Counted from the first letter of the stretch, positions 8,988 to 20,481 are shown. The stretch: DNA of 64,000 nucleotides from Phymatolithon calcareum (GCA_977006965.1 OZ345375.1:310001-374000); one strand, 5' to 3'. The notes: generated by a model not told the origin, from the sequence alone. Made by a program: numbers and translations.

Positions 8988-11870
8988 AGCTTCCATAGGT
9001 CTAAGTGACGGCGATTCATTGCCATACGTAGCGGTTAGCGGCAGCGCACGGGAGACAAAGACAGTATGACTGCGCTCCGTGTATGGGTGACGTGCCACAG
9101 CACCGAGGGAAAGTAGAAGATGAACGTACTGTTCAAGAGCACATGAGGAGAGTTCGAAATGAAATAATTTTTTGATGCATACTTCGTGACTGGGACAGAA
9201 TTATCACGCACGATGCTGACTCTGCTGGAAAGCTTGACTGCCGAGATCTAATTCGTAATTAAGTGGATTTTATTGAGAAAGTACCATCATGGTACCTTGT
9301 CCTAACTAGGGGCAAGTCGTCACCTTTCTAACTTATCTACTTTATCTCTTAGTTTGTTACTTGATTTTTCATGGACTTGTTTTTCTTTCGTTCTTTTTTC
9401 TATATTCACGTCTCTCTTTCAAATCATCCTCAAACCTCGCCAGCGACCAGGACGTATTTCACGCAAGCCGAGCCCCACTTTCGCAGAGCGCCCATTTCGA
9501 GCAGACGAGATATAATTCCCTATCCATGACTATCGCCGTTTAAAATAAAGCCTCTGGAGAGTCCTCGGGAATCTCCACAATGGTCAACGCAAAGTGCTCA
9601 GTGCTCCTCCCAAGAAGCAGGACCAGGGAGACACCTCCATTCTTTCTGGCTGGCTAGGAAATTCAAATCCAAAGAACAGCAGAGTAACTCAGGACGACAA
9701 TTTACGAAAACGGCATCCGGAAAGACAAGCTTTTAGAGCGGTTCAGAAACGCAGGCGCAAAGATACGGCTGATGAACACACTCGCCATGACAAGAAGGGG
9801 ATATAACACCGAAAAAATGCATCTATCTCATCAAAGCATTCGTCACGCCGGTGTATGAGTACTCTTTCCACCTAACGCCGAACAAAATCCCTGTGCTGAA
9901 CGAAGCCGTGCAAATTGAAAAGGACATCGCAACTGTTCTTTTCGGAAAATCGGCGGCACGATACTGGAGGCGGTTAGCGACCTATGTCAGGAAGAGCCAT
10001 GGGAATTCCGTTCCCAGCACCTTCTCTCTAAGCGAAAAAGCAGGCTGACAAGAATTGTCCACGAGACAGGAGGCAAAGGGGCAGAGGAAGAGCATGAAAC
10101 CCTAAACAGCTTGCGGGAACCAAACGGCGTAGGAAACTTCCGAATTAGGTCAAAGCGCCAACAAATATGGGAACAGCAGGAGATCCGCCGAGCGAGGAAA
10201 GTAGAACTTGCCAATAAAGGTCGAACGCATTAAGCAGTCAGGATGAAAGATAGCAGTCATAGAAGCCTCTGTGCACGATAGCTTGTTGGGCATTTTCCAA
10301 GAAACCCACAGAAACTTATCGTAACAGTGGGCAGGCAAGGAGCATGGGCACTGCACATACTCACCCGTATACCACAGAAACCTGAATGGACCCTGAAGAA
10401 GAAGCTGAAGTCGCCAGCTGTAATCACTGGGAGTGTCAAGATAAGGTTGGGTTTATCATGAAAAGGGGTGATCTCTCTCCGATGAGATGATGAGATGCCC
10501 AGTCTAAGGTGCGATCAGGATCGCGGCTTCAAATGGGCAGGGGCGTTATGATATCGCAGAGAGTGTAAGTGTCGCTAATTACACTCGTGCAGCATTGCGT
10601 GTCTACACAGCGCAATCGATATAATCCTACACAATTCTGATTGAAGAAGAAGAAGAAGTGTAGATTTTATTTTTAAATAAAATCTCTTAAAAGAGTTACC
10701 AACGCACATTTTTGATTGAGAGAAGCGGTTAGTAGAAATTCTAGAAATGTGCCGACTTTCCCCCTAGTAGTGACCCATGGTACCTTATCAAAACAGCACA
10801 ATTAATTACGACTGAAGATCCTGCACCATGTGCTGGCTTGCATCACATTGACACTTCCCAGATGCGAATATGCCAAACCTTGGAGATTTGCTATGTGGTT
10901 GATGAATCTGTTACTGTTCATATTGATACAGACGTGCGAATCCTCCATACACTATGTGCCTATTTCTCGTTAGCAATGGCTTGTGTTTCGAAGCCCTTAG
11001 TACTTGAAAAAACTCTCTTCTCTTGGCCTTGTTCCACTGAATCGTGTTACACCAACAAGAAAAGAAACTCTTCCATAGACAGAATCCAGCCAAAAACCTC
11101 TTGGCCCTAGGAAAGTTGCCCCAAGCGTCAGCAGATGCGTTGGTAACTTTTAAATAAAAATATACCTTTCTTCTTCTTCTTCTTGTCCTGGCCTTGTGAT
11201 ATATTTCATGCAGGAGGACTCGACTGCCTTCCTCGTTTCTTTTTACGCAAAACGTGTATTCAGTTTTAGCGCCGTGCCGCAAAAACCCTGTTCCAGTGCA
11301 TGGAATACAGGTACAGTATAAGGAATAGGGATTGCAAATAACGAGTGTTCGATATATAAAACGTCTGTGCTCATTTCAGATAGTGGGAGCCCAGCAACAT
11401 ACAGAACAGGATTTCATGCAATCGGGAAAGTGTGCTCGACACCGTGGCTGACGGTCCGAGCACGGCAAGCCTTCTTCCTACTTGGATCAAATGTATGCGG
11501 ACAACGCACGCACGGCAACTGCTACTTATGATTTGAATTTATTCCTTCCGTCTGTTGTCCAAATGTTGGGGATATATTTTGTTCAATTTTCAAAACCCCC
11601 GAAACCTCAGACAGCGCAGGTTCTCACTGTCTACCATAGCGAATATGCGCTACTCTCTTAACATCTCCTTGAATCGAATTTCTCCTATCATTTGTCACCG
11701 CTCGGACATTTAAGCTATTCGTTCTCTTTAGAAAGTATTCTATGTATTGCGGCGATACTTCGCGCCACGTTTTTCTTTTCTTGTTCGGTGTGCGTTCGCT
11801 GTGCAGCCAGGCTTGCAATAGTCTGAAGAGACACTGTGCGCTCCCCTGCCCGTGGTTGCATGGTTTCCTG
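8988..11870. repeat. duplicated intergenic block with LINE remains
   Basis: Co-linear and nearly identical with 40618-42928. Relative to that copy it has extra sequence at 10417-10610 (194 bp, CAG at both junctions) and 11351-11560 (about 210 bp). It holds LINE 3' remains and a GAA run, but no intact gene. Confidence 0.7.
9600..10670 (+). pseudogene. LINE (non-LTR retrotransposon) 3' fragment
   Basis: Translation in mixed frames recovers the post-RT region of a non-LTR retrotransposon: a TPVYEYSFHLTP segment (compare IPKWEYALHVTP in the LINE at 21.4 kb), followed by FGKSAARYWRRLATYV and a basic C-terminal stretch. It is 5'-truncated, frameshifted and ends near a (GAA)n run at 10651-10662. 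A second copy is at 41240-42105. Confidence 0.55.
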
Positions 11871-13532
11871 TTACCGGTGAGACCGCAAAAAAGCCCTCCG
11901 TGGAGTTTCAATATTTGTCAAATGAGCTTTGCGATGTCTCCTTCGAGTCAACTCGCGCATGCATCCTCGGCGTACAATGCACACATAGCGGAGTACAGGT
12001 ATGAGTATCATTATCAGAAATGGGGACACAACAATGACAATGGATATGCCGATAATACTCCCGTCAATGCTCTTGATCAAGGGAGAACATTCCGGAGAGT
12101 CCATGCTCCCAACATCGCGCTCGATAAGATCCTGTATCTGTCCCTTTTCAAGAGCTTCAAAGATGTCATGATCGACCTGGCGTGTGAAGTTCGATGGCAC
12201 GGACCTGCCATACACCCAGCCAGCACCGAAGGAATTCGTTTCCTTCTTCGTGGAGTACATCGTCATATTTCTGCATGCATCGCGTTTCAATACATTGTAT
12301 ACGCCTAAGTCACTAAATGTAACGACATGCTTCACTTTTTCAGTTTCGTTCAGAGCTCGATTGAAGCACAATTCTAAATAGTCGCATCTTGTCCATGGCC
12401 ACTTCTCACCATATTTCCGACGAGCCCACGTTTCGTTTTTGAACACTTTTCGAATGAACAAATCTTCTGTTGCGTCATTTTTCACGACAGCGTAGTCCCC
12501 CAGATCTTGTTCTGAAAGACCAGCAAGATCCTGCACAACGGGTGCAGCCATCTGGATAAAGATGAAGTTTACAACGGCGAATTCGTAGAAGGCAAGAAAA
12601 ACAAGAAAAGTGATCCCACGAACCATTTGCAATATATGTCTTGCGCACTTGTCCTTTGATCCACTGCTCTTCATAATGCCATCGGGGTTAGCGCCTTCTT
12701 CTTCCCCCGGCATATCGACGAGCGACTGATACACATTCGAAGGTTTAGTAAGGGTGCCCGGAGAAGGCGAGGTCCCCATGATGAAGTTCATGAATGAGTT
12801 TTGACGTCCAAGCACATAGTACGTGCACAGAAGAAGAACTACGTAGAAGCCTGCCATTGTCGCCCAAACAACCCAGGCAGACCAGCGAAACGGTTGCACG
12901 AGGCGCCACAGCGGAAATGGGTCAGGTGTACGTTTTCGTGGGCCAGATATGGCGAACTCCTCCTTGGTAAAGGAGATTGATTGCGAAAGTGTGGCGCGAA
13001 GTCGATTGGAGTTCTCGAGTAGAAGGCCTGTGAATGCAAACTTGTATTGAGGACTCTTTCTGCTCTGTTTAGCGATAAAGTCAATGGCCGGGTTGAACTG
13101 GCAGTTTTTGCCACCCCAGAGGCACAGAGCGTCCCGTGCGGCAGTTTTCTGCATGATGTTGAACGCGGTGCCGCGCAGAAACTTGTACTTGGATTGCGGT
13201 GCGCTACATGGAAACACCTCCGTATGGCGATCGTCAGTCATGTAGGGATCGAGGTTAATACACGGACTTTCCTGCAAGAATAAGAAGCAGACATGGTTGA
13301 TACAATCAGAGTATTCTTCTGGATGTTCATGGAAGCGGGGTAGGCAACCGGTCGAGCTGTTATTCGAAGGAGTACGAGCGGCGGCAACTGTCTGTGATTG
13401 AATGGATTGGATGGTCAGTACTGAGGGCGAATGGCGAGTCGGAAGCGGCACAGCGGCGACATTGATTCGGAACATGAAAAGGATGATCACTGCGGCGGCA
13501 GCGCAGGTCGATGACATGACTTTGGTCCTCAT
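11871..13532 (-). CDS. ionotropic glutamate receptor-like channel (copy 2)
   Basis: A 553-aa membrane protein from the ATG at 13532 (an alternative ATG is 15 bases further in). In order: signal or first hydrophobic segment (AVIILFMFRINVAAV), a ligand-core-like S1 ectodomain with paired Cys, M1 introduced by the characteristic QPFRWSAWVVW, a short cytoplasmic loop, M3 with RGITFLVFLAFYEFAVVNF in the position of the iGluR SYTANLAAF helix, S2 starting APVVQDLAGLSEQDL, and C-terminal M4 (IIGISIVIVVSPFLIMILI). This matches the Lig_chan family in order and spacing, with a poorly conserved pore loop and gate, so conduction is uncertain. A TAA truncates it compared with copies 3 and 4, whose frame continues about 50 residues further; the sequence past the stop here still encodes that tail. 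Confidence 0.65.
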   Translation of the reverse strand: MRTKVMSSTCAAAAVIILFMFRINVAAVPLPTRHSPSVLTIQSIQSQTVAAARTPSNNSSTGCLPRFHEHPEEYSDCINHVCFLFLQESPCINLDPYMTDDRHTEVFPCSAPQSKYKFLRGTAFNIMQKTAARDALCLWGGKNCQFNPAIDFIAKQSRKSPQYKFAFTGLLLENSNRLRATLSQSISFTKEEFAISGPRKRTPDPFPLWRLVQPFRWSAWVVWATMAGFYVVLLLCTYYVLGRQNSFMNFIMGTSPSPGTLTKPSNVYQSLVDMPGEEEGANPDGIMKSSGSKDKCARHILQMVRGITFLVFLAFYEFAVVNFIFIQMAAPVVQDLAGLSEQDLGDYAVVKNDATEDLFIRKVFKNETWARRKYGEKWPWTRCDYLELCFNRALNETEKVKHVVTFSDLGVYNVLKRDACRNMTMYSTKKETNSFGAGWVYGRSVPSNFTRQVDHDIFEALEKGQIQDLIERDVGSMDSPECSPLIKSIDGSIIGISIVIVVSPFLIMILIPVLRYVCIVRRGCMRELTRRRHRKAHLTNIETPRRAFLRSHR

Positions 13533-14093
13533 CGAGTGGACTCCTGTAGCACGCCATGAAGACACTGTTTGCCCCAATTTACGTAGATCTCCTGCGGAAA
13601 ATGGCGCGTTGCTAATGAGATCAGGTTGCTGTTGCACATCATGTAGTTATATGCTAGAAACTTGTGATATTGGTACACGAATCCTGCCGCGTCTACAGCT
13701 GCGCTGATAATTTTAAACAAAAAACTAGTTTCCTTGATCTTCTTCCTACAGGGCTATTTCAATAGGAAACAATGCGCCTGAGATTTCCTCAATATTGTTA
13801 TTGTATACAGGAGTAGGACAGCCGAGTGTTCAATACTGATACGAAACAAAACTACTCAGTCACCAAGTTCCGGTTGGTACATGTTTCTGGATCGCACTCC
13901 CGTGACTATTTAGTGTCGCACTAACACATACTGAATAAGGTTGAAGACTGAGAGCAAAGTAGTTAGAGTGGGAATCCCGGTGCCATTTAATCTCAAGTTG
14001 AAAAGCCAACCACCATTCCAAAAAACTACCATACTGCGACATTCGACTGTTCAGAAAAAATGTCACGTGACGTAAAATGCATCAAAAGTCGCT
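13533..14093. other. 5' flank of iGluR copy 2
   Basis: Duplicated at 44043-44599. No gene is seen. It ends at the 13-bp target site of the LINE insertion. Confidence 0.5.
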
Positions 14094-14362
14094 AGGCAGC
14101 AGAGCGCCACATGGAGACCATACGTATGAACCGAACAAAGTATGTACTGAACTCCGGAGAAATGATAAGAACGGAAAAGGCATTAGACTCCATACTACTC
14201 TACATCGTCACCATAATTGACAATATGGAAAACGACAAGTCCCTGTATTAGGGACCAGGCGATATACTAGAATGAACAAGTTACGAAAAGCTGCTCCCGT
14301 ACAGTCTTAGGAGTGTTAATGAGGGCTTTCAAATAAACAACTAAACAGTTGCAAAAACAAAA
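14094..14362 (+). mobile_element. 5'-truncated LINE 3' end with 13-bp target duplication
   Basis: 269 bp matching 22730-22985 (3' end of the LINE), ending in an A-rich tail. It is flanked by ATCAAAAGTCGCT at 14081-14093 and 14363-14375. The uninterrupted site is at 44587-44599 in the paralogous block, so target-primed insertion happened after the block duplicated. Confidence 0.8.
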
Positions 14363-14526
14363 ATCAAAAGTCGCTCTTCGTCTTCTTCGTCGAATTCACA
14401 ATGCCGAAAACAGATACTGTAAGTGAGGTGAGGTGTAAAGCCCGAGGGGACACAATTTGACAAGAGGGCGAAGCCTGAGGGGCAATTGTGTCCCGCAGGG
14501 CCCACAGAGAGCCTCACGCATATCAT

Positions 14527-14830
14527 TTGTTCCCGAAAAAAGTGGTCCACATACTGCTTGTCCCCAGAAACGTGGGAAACCGTCCACCAAATCAAATCTC
14601 AGCATCTGTCCCTCATTCATCCGCACAGCGTAAACGGTATTCTTGTTAAAAGTGTCAAACAGCCCTGGTCGTGCTCTCTCCAAGACACTTTTAAGTCTTT
14701 TCGGATGCGATAATAAGTGGAGCGTGAAGCAGACTCTCTCAAGTTAGTCTCTTCAAGCATTGTGTTTATGTCATCTAAGAATCCCTAAAGTATGTCGTTA
14801 CACAAGTTAGAAATTTTGCTACGATAAAGG
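14527..14830. repeat. left flank of dead hAT, shared with 60328-60627
   Basis: Near-identical to 60328-60627. Together with 18648-18719 (matching 62078-62149), it shows that the hAT relic was duplicated inside a larger unit rather than transposing alone. No protein is identified in the unit. Confidence 0.6.
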
Positions 14831-15403
14831 CAGGGCTCGGAGCAATTCAATTACAAGAGATTGCTGCTCGAGTTGCAATGCGCAATTCGAATTGCTCCGG
14901 GCTGAATTTTGCCATGACTATTGCAATGCACCGCGGCTGGCAATTAAGGATAGTCTTCTTTACCTCAGGAAGGAGCATTTCCATCAAACAATAAACTACC
15001 TAGCGTTCAGCATGGACATTACATGTAGCTGCCGTCTATGAGCTCTTCCGTGACCTCGTGGGCTTTGATTCGAGCATCTGCATTCTCTGAGCGCGATCGC
15101 CTCGCTAACCATTTGGGCATTCCAGAATCGGTCGTGCACTTTGAGGAAAACGAGTGCGTCACGGAAAAATTAAATGTGTGCCTCGGCGTTTAAACTAGTG
15201 GCTTCAGCACCGGTTTTATCATCTTCTGTGACCTCTGAGGCAATCTGGCCCATTGGATACATTCCTAGCAATGTAAGGCGAGGCACGACGATCGATGCCG
15301 AGCGAGCATCTATACGAGACGTGGAAGTAGTGCAATATGAAGCGATAGCCGCAACATAATGCACGCTGTTGCAAGATCACCCGTCGAACAGTATAGCACC
15401 ATG

Positions 15404-17759
15404 CAGGGGTAGGAGCAATATAATTGGAATTAATTGGAAAAAAATCGTACACCAAAATATATATTGCAATTATTCTTCCCACGAAAATTAAAAATTGCTA
15501 TTGCTATTCTTTGTCTTAGCAATAATTGCAATAATTCCAATTAATTGCAATTAATTGCCGATTTCTACCTGTTTTTACATCCCTCTATTACGTGGACCCT
15601 CTGCACGCTCGAACAGCCTGGGAGACTAGATTCTGATCCCAAAATCCGCCGTTCACTTTCAAAAACAAAAGTGACTCGAAAAACACGGGTTCTAGCCTGG
15701 AGCGTTGATCAGTAACGACATACTTCGCAAGACTCCAAAGTCGTTCTACTTCAGCAGTGGAAGCCAAAATAAAATCACAATTGATGTACTCGTCTTCACG
15801 TGAACTGTCGTCTCCAGCATTAAGTATGTCTTCAATGCCATCAGGAGCAATCCGTTGCGCAACATGATGATTCTCGTCTAATTCATGCAACAATCCTTGA
15901 CAAGCATCACGCTCTTCAGCCGTCATAGTATGCGTCCTCCTTTGCTGTATTTTCACGACACCAGATTCAAAATGAGGATCTGATACAATGGCACTGGTTG
16001 CAGAAATGTACTGCGTTCCGAGTCCGCAGCCTCCAAGTGGGCTCTGGTCGGTGTTAGCACAATTTTTCTGCTGAGAAACAAGCTGGATAAGTCCATTCAG
16101 CATGGCTCGCCCCTTCGCAAGGCGAATTCCCTGCTCCTGAAGTTTCTTGGTTACCTTGTTTATAACTTCAAACATGCGAGTGTACCTTTGCACACGACAT
16201 GCAAAGCTTACACTGTCATTGAGGATCAAGTCAAAGTCCGGATTGTTACTGATCTCAGAAAGCTGTGGGCGAATCCTAATGACTCGTTCAAACATGTAAA
16301 ACAATCCGGACCAGCGAGTCTTGTTTGGCTTGAGAGGTTTCAGATCAGTGAGGTTTCTAAGACCAGCAGCGCTCTTGATCTTGCGCTTGGCTTGCAGCAT
16401 AGTATCCTCGATACTTTCATTGACAGCTGACAAGTCATCGTCCGAGTTCACCCAGGCTTTCATTTCCAGGTTAAGCTTGTGATTATTGCATCCAACGTGA
16501 GGAATATTGAGAAGATGCGCAACACGTTGATTCGTATTGCAGTTGTCGGCAATTTGGCATGTTGCAAATTTCCCAAGTTCCGTGTTGTAAAATTCTTGGA
16601 ATATGTCGCGGAAAAACTGAACATGAGTTTCAGCGTTAAATTCTGTCGCTTCACTGTTCTCATCGGTTTGGTTAGCCATAGGCAAAACCCCAAGCAAAGT
16701 AGTTTGCACCTTTTCGACGTTCTTCCACAAAGCGTTACCGTGCACATTGACTCTCTTCATGTAAACAGCAAACACGCCCATGTAGTGCATACCATTTTCC
16801 GTCCAGCCATCATGCATGATTGCCCCTTTCTTCCCGGCCAGCTCTTTTGAAATTTCTTTTTCGACAAGTTTTGTGAGCTCAAGTATCACCTCTTTCACTT
16901 TCTTAGCTGAAAAAACAGAGGTATGCCTGGAAAAGGCGCGTATAGTTTCGTCTTCAACCCATACGATAGGGAAGTTTTTGTTGACGATGAGTTTAATCCA
17001 ATCGTACATAGCCTTGTCGGTGGGGTTAGACGAGACAGAAGACCAAAACCTTGAGATTGTACCGCCATTTTCCAGAGCTATTTTTCTGGCTTCAAAAAGG
17101 GACTCCTTAAGTGCTTCTTATCCATAACATGATTTCAAGTGGCTCGCGGGGTTAGTAAAACCAGTACCGACTACTGACTTCATGATAGTCCTGCATCCCT
17201 CCGAGGGGCAACTCCATGAGTGCTTCTGCTTTCCATTTTCGATCTGGATCCCGAGATAGTGTCCACCCTCGCTTGGACTCTCCCAACTCAGAATCTCTTC
17301 GACTTGCTCCTTTGCTCCAAGTTCCAGCTCGGTGATAGTAGTGGAACTGGTTTTGTGCTTCTTCGCGGTTGACTTCATAGCTGAGCTTCTGAAATCCTCT
17401 TTAAAGTCAATTGTAGCTGATAATGAGCTGAAAATGACACAGATGACTGCAATATGTATAGCAGGCCGTTTGCAAAACTAGAATCTTACTAGACCGGCAG
17501 GTGAGGGTCGTCTGGCGATAGTCGCCCAGCGATAGTCGCCAGGTACCAACAGAACCATTCGTTTGTCTTGGTGCTAAACGGCAACAACAAAGAAGCAATT
17601 AATTGGAATTAATTGGAGAATGTTCACGGCAACAAATAAATTATTGCAATTATTCAGAGAAGAAAAATTAATAATTGGAATTGGAGGATTTTCAAAAATT
17701 AAGTATTATATTGCACTAATTGCAATTATTTTTTTCCAATTAATTTTATCGCACCCCTG
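15404..17759 (-). mobile_element. hAT transposon (family 1) nested in dead hAT
   Basis: 2356 bp with ends CAGGGGT and ACCCCTG and subterminal AATTAATTGG/TTGCAATTA motifs. An exact 8-bp duplication GCACCATG lies at 15396-15403 and 17760-17767. The second dead-hAT copy holds the undisturbed target at 61188-61195, giving a direct empty site. It encodes one transposase on the minus strand. Confidence 0.9.
15588..17378 (-). pseudogene. hAT transposase with one in-frame stop
   Basis: A 597-codon frame from the ATG at 17378. It has an N-terminal BED-type zinc finger (CPSEGC, then SHLKSC), then the RNase-H-like DDE core. The first Asp is in IMHDGWTENGMHY, the second in QIADNCNTN followed by GCNNHKLNLEM, and the acidic third residue is in the C-terminal dimerisation block STAEVERLWSLAKY. 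All hAT landmarks are present, so the protein would be competent except for a single TAA at 17118-17120 just after the BED finger. That stop could be a recent nonsense mutation, readthrough, or a base error. Confidence 0.85.
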
Positions 17760-17767
17760 GCACCATG

Positions 17768-18296
17768 AGTACCATCCAGTTCGACAGCGATTCGGCTCCC
17801 AACGAGATCGATGAGGAAAGAGCACATGGACGACCGTCTTGACGGATAGATTGACATCATGGCGACAGAGCTTGCGCATTTTGGTGTCTTCAACGTGCGC
17901 CAACGGCTTATTTTTCATGACAATCAATTGTATATACGCATGAACCGCCTTCTCGTACGCAGACATAGACCGGACTTCGAAGTGGGGGTGTACTGTACCG
18001 CCTTTCTGCTGCATCGCGAGCAGCGCCTCGTTGTAGAGGCGCTGTAGAGTTGCGTCTTGTTCAGATGGGGTTTGGCCTTTGGTGAAGCATCGTTTGAGGT
18101 GGTCGTACGGATTCCTGTAGCCGCTCGTCTCGACGAATGATACGATAGGAGTAAGGCAGCTCGGCTTCGGGCACTGATGCTGCAGGCAGTCTCTCTCACC
18201 CGAGGCGCCGGTCGTCCTCTCGATCATATGCCGGTTCAAATTGGCAACGAACGGCATCAACGCAAAACCGATGTCTTTAGGGCTCGGCTTGCTCAT
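17768..18296 (-). pseudogene. BED/N-terminal part of hAT family 2 transposase (copy 1)
   Basis: From the ATG at 18296: a BED finger (CPKPSC, then YDHLKRC), then a region collinear with the family 1 transposase (HAYIQLIVMKNKPLAHVED against WIKLIVNKNFPIVWVED). The frame is interrupted at 17759 by the family 1 hAT, with the rest resuming left of 15404. The DGW motif around the first catalytic Asp reads DG-stop (TGA) here and in copy 2, so both descend from one dead master. Confidence 0.7.
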
Positions 18297-18719
18297 GGTG
18301 ACTGGGGGCCCTCGTGCTCAGGGGAGTGCGCATCAGGTGACAATGATCGCCGCTGGTGAGACTGTATTGTACACCGCGGTGATTCTGTGTTTCTCAGTCA
18401 ACGAAACACTGCATCAGTACGTTGTACGCACAGCTGATACCGTTGGCAAGCTTAAATTCACGCGGCATTTCGATGTTAACCAGTAAGCTAACGAAAGGTA
18501 ACCGATCGCGTGACGAGACTCCAAGTAGCATATGGATGGAGCCTCGACGATGCAATGCGAATTGCAATTCCGGAGCTCTCCCCAATCTCACATTGCAATT
18601 CTCTATTGCAATGTATTGCAATCCCATTATATTGGATCCGAGCCCTGGATAGAAGGCTACTGTTGCAGAGTCGTAGATGAATCCCGGATCTATTTGATCA
18701 ATCAGAAAATGCTTCCACG

Positions 18720-19314
18720 CTGTGTACTTTCCTTTGCAGATTGCTGGCGAGCGCGTCCAATCCACGGATTCCACGATGCTGGTGACGAATGTAGTTGAAT
18801 GCCGAAACGGAAGGTGGACTCAGGGTGAATTGAGATCGGTGCTGTATTCCTTTTGCAGGCTTTTGAAAGTGACACAACTGGAAAAAACTACTTACATTTG
18901 TTCTCCCACGGAAAAGTCCATAAAAAATTCTGCAAAAACAGAAAAACTAATTGTTTCCCCTGATTTTTTTTGCGACCGTTTAGTTGTTTATTAGAAGGCC
19001 CTTGTTAACACTCCTAAGATTCTGAAGTATGGTCCTTCGTTAAACGAATGACACTGGGGATTCCCGAGTGATCCCTCACCTCAGAACTAATCCAGCCTGT
19101 CGAAGTTTATCTTGCAAGTTCAGAATGGGTTTGCGAGCATGTTGTTTCCCCAGAATGGGGAAACAAGCGTGTGTCCCGCAATAGATATGGACGATAGACA
19201 AAAAAGATTTGTTTCGTGCAGGTTTTTGAATTGTGTTTTGCTTGCACGGCGCTCGAAAAAGCTTGCCCATTACCCCCAGTGTGTATTGTACAGACGTCAT
19301 CAATTGATGACCCC
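18720..19314. other. no gene; contains reversed LINE tail
   Basis: About 18977-19018 is the reverse complement of the LINE 3' end seen at 14310-14350 and 22930-22970, so a minus-strand LINE tail lies here. Nothing else is recognised. Confidence 0.45.
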
Positions 19315-19323
19315 ATCCACAAT

Positions 19324-20481
19324 GGCTAAATTTTTTACCTGTCACTAATTTTCACGTCGGTGTCACTAAATTGAAAAAAAGCACATCAGTGTCACTAATA
19401 TGAAAAACAGCACATCAGTGTTACTATTCTGAGAAACGATGGCTCAGTGTCACTAATCCTAAAAATCGCTCTTCTGTGGTACTAAAAGCAACTCAATAAG
19501 TCACAATTATGCGCTTCGGGAAAAGTTTCAGAACACTTTTCGAAATATTAATGCCGATCATGTGAATAGATTTTCGTTATACTACACACATCGAATGTTG
19601 AACGTGAATGCATTTCTGAATGCAGTCGTGATGACGGACGCATAGAGAGTCTGCTGTTGGTGCAGCTGCAGTACTGTACATGCCTCGGCACTTGCAGAAA
19701 GCTCTCTTCGCTCCAACACAAACGAAAGGGACAATCGAGAAACCGGGAAATTATCGCCAAGCAAGGAAATTCTCGCGACTGCTATCGATAAGAGGCTGGT
19801 CGAGGTGTACGCTAACCACTGGTACAGTTTGCCGTTTTATAACGCCTTAATTTAGCTGGAGCTCAAGATTTCATGGGGAATATTCTGCTCCAATAAACTG
19901 CAGGCCTTCAGTTTTATGGAGCAGATCATTCCCCAGGAAATCTTGAGCTCATTGCATTAAGTTGACTGTTCAGAGCCATTAATCATGCCTGCGTTTTTGC
20001 GAGAGCTTTGCCATTGACCACAGAACACTCCTGCAAAAGTTTCTCTTTGGCCCGATTTATCTACATTATGGGCCAATTCGACTTTGTCGTGATTAGACGG
20101 TTACAAAGATAAACATTACCACCCGATGAGAATCATATAGATTCTCAAAGCTCTTTCCACAACGCCTGGAGCTTGCTAAACGTGGACTCGGCGGAGTATT
20201 AATCCTTGCCAAATTTTTACAAGATGAATAGACTTTTTCCAATAACTATTTCCCGAAAATTGTACATTTCTGGCCTCTTCTGTAATTTTTAATGACATGG
20301 TCGATCCGTTTGCAAGATTAGTGACACTGAGATGTCACTTTTGGAAAATAGTGACACCAAGGCACTGGTTTTTTAGATTTGTGACACTGACGTGTCATTT
20401 TGCAAAATAGTGACACTGAAATGTCTTTTTTGCGATTAGTGACATAGACGCGAGAATTAGTGACTCTGAAAATATGCGTCC
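19324..20481. mobile_element. MULE-like non-autonomous element with TGTCACTA arrays
   Basis: 1158 bp bounded by GG...CC ends and an exact 9-bp duplication ATCCACAAT (19315-19323 and 20482-20490). Both arms carry tandem copies of TGTCACTA spaced about 25-30 bp, inverted relative to each other (19345-19490 and 20318-20470), so the TIRs act as arrays. At the centre is a 92-bp palindrome (19859-19950). It has no coding capacity. The 9-bp duplication and long TIRs point to Mutator-like elements. Confidence 0.7.
19859..19950. repeat. 92-bp imperfect palindrome in the centre of the MULE
   Basis: Arms begin GAGCTCAAGATTTC and end GAAATCTTGAGCTC, with about 45 bp per arm and few mismatches around CAGGCCTTCAG. 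The same hairpin is retained at 62153-62242 in an inverted half-copy of the element. Confidence 0.8.

Larger units (their letters stand above)
14831..18647. mobile_element. dead non-autonomous hAT (family 2), copy 1, split by a younger hAT
   Basis: The ends are CAGGGCTCGGAGCAAT and ATTGGATCCGAGCCCTG, flanked by 8-bp near repeats GATAAAGG and GATAGAAG. Both are hAT hallmarks. Subterminal regions are rich in GCAATT/AATTGC motifs. Removing the nested element and one target copy leaves 1453 bp, matching the second copy at 60628-62077 (1450 bp). It keeps only the BED finger and N-terminal part of a transposase. Confidence 0.75.

Noticed and set aside
8430-8988. Overlapping minus-strand frames of 86-148 codons
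   Set aside because: They are read through the GGCGGC-type minisatellite and the MULE TIR.
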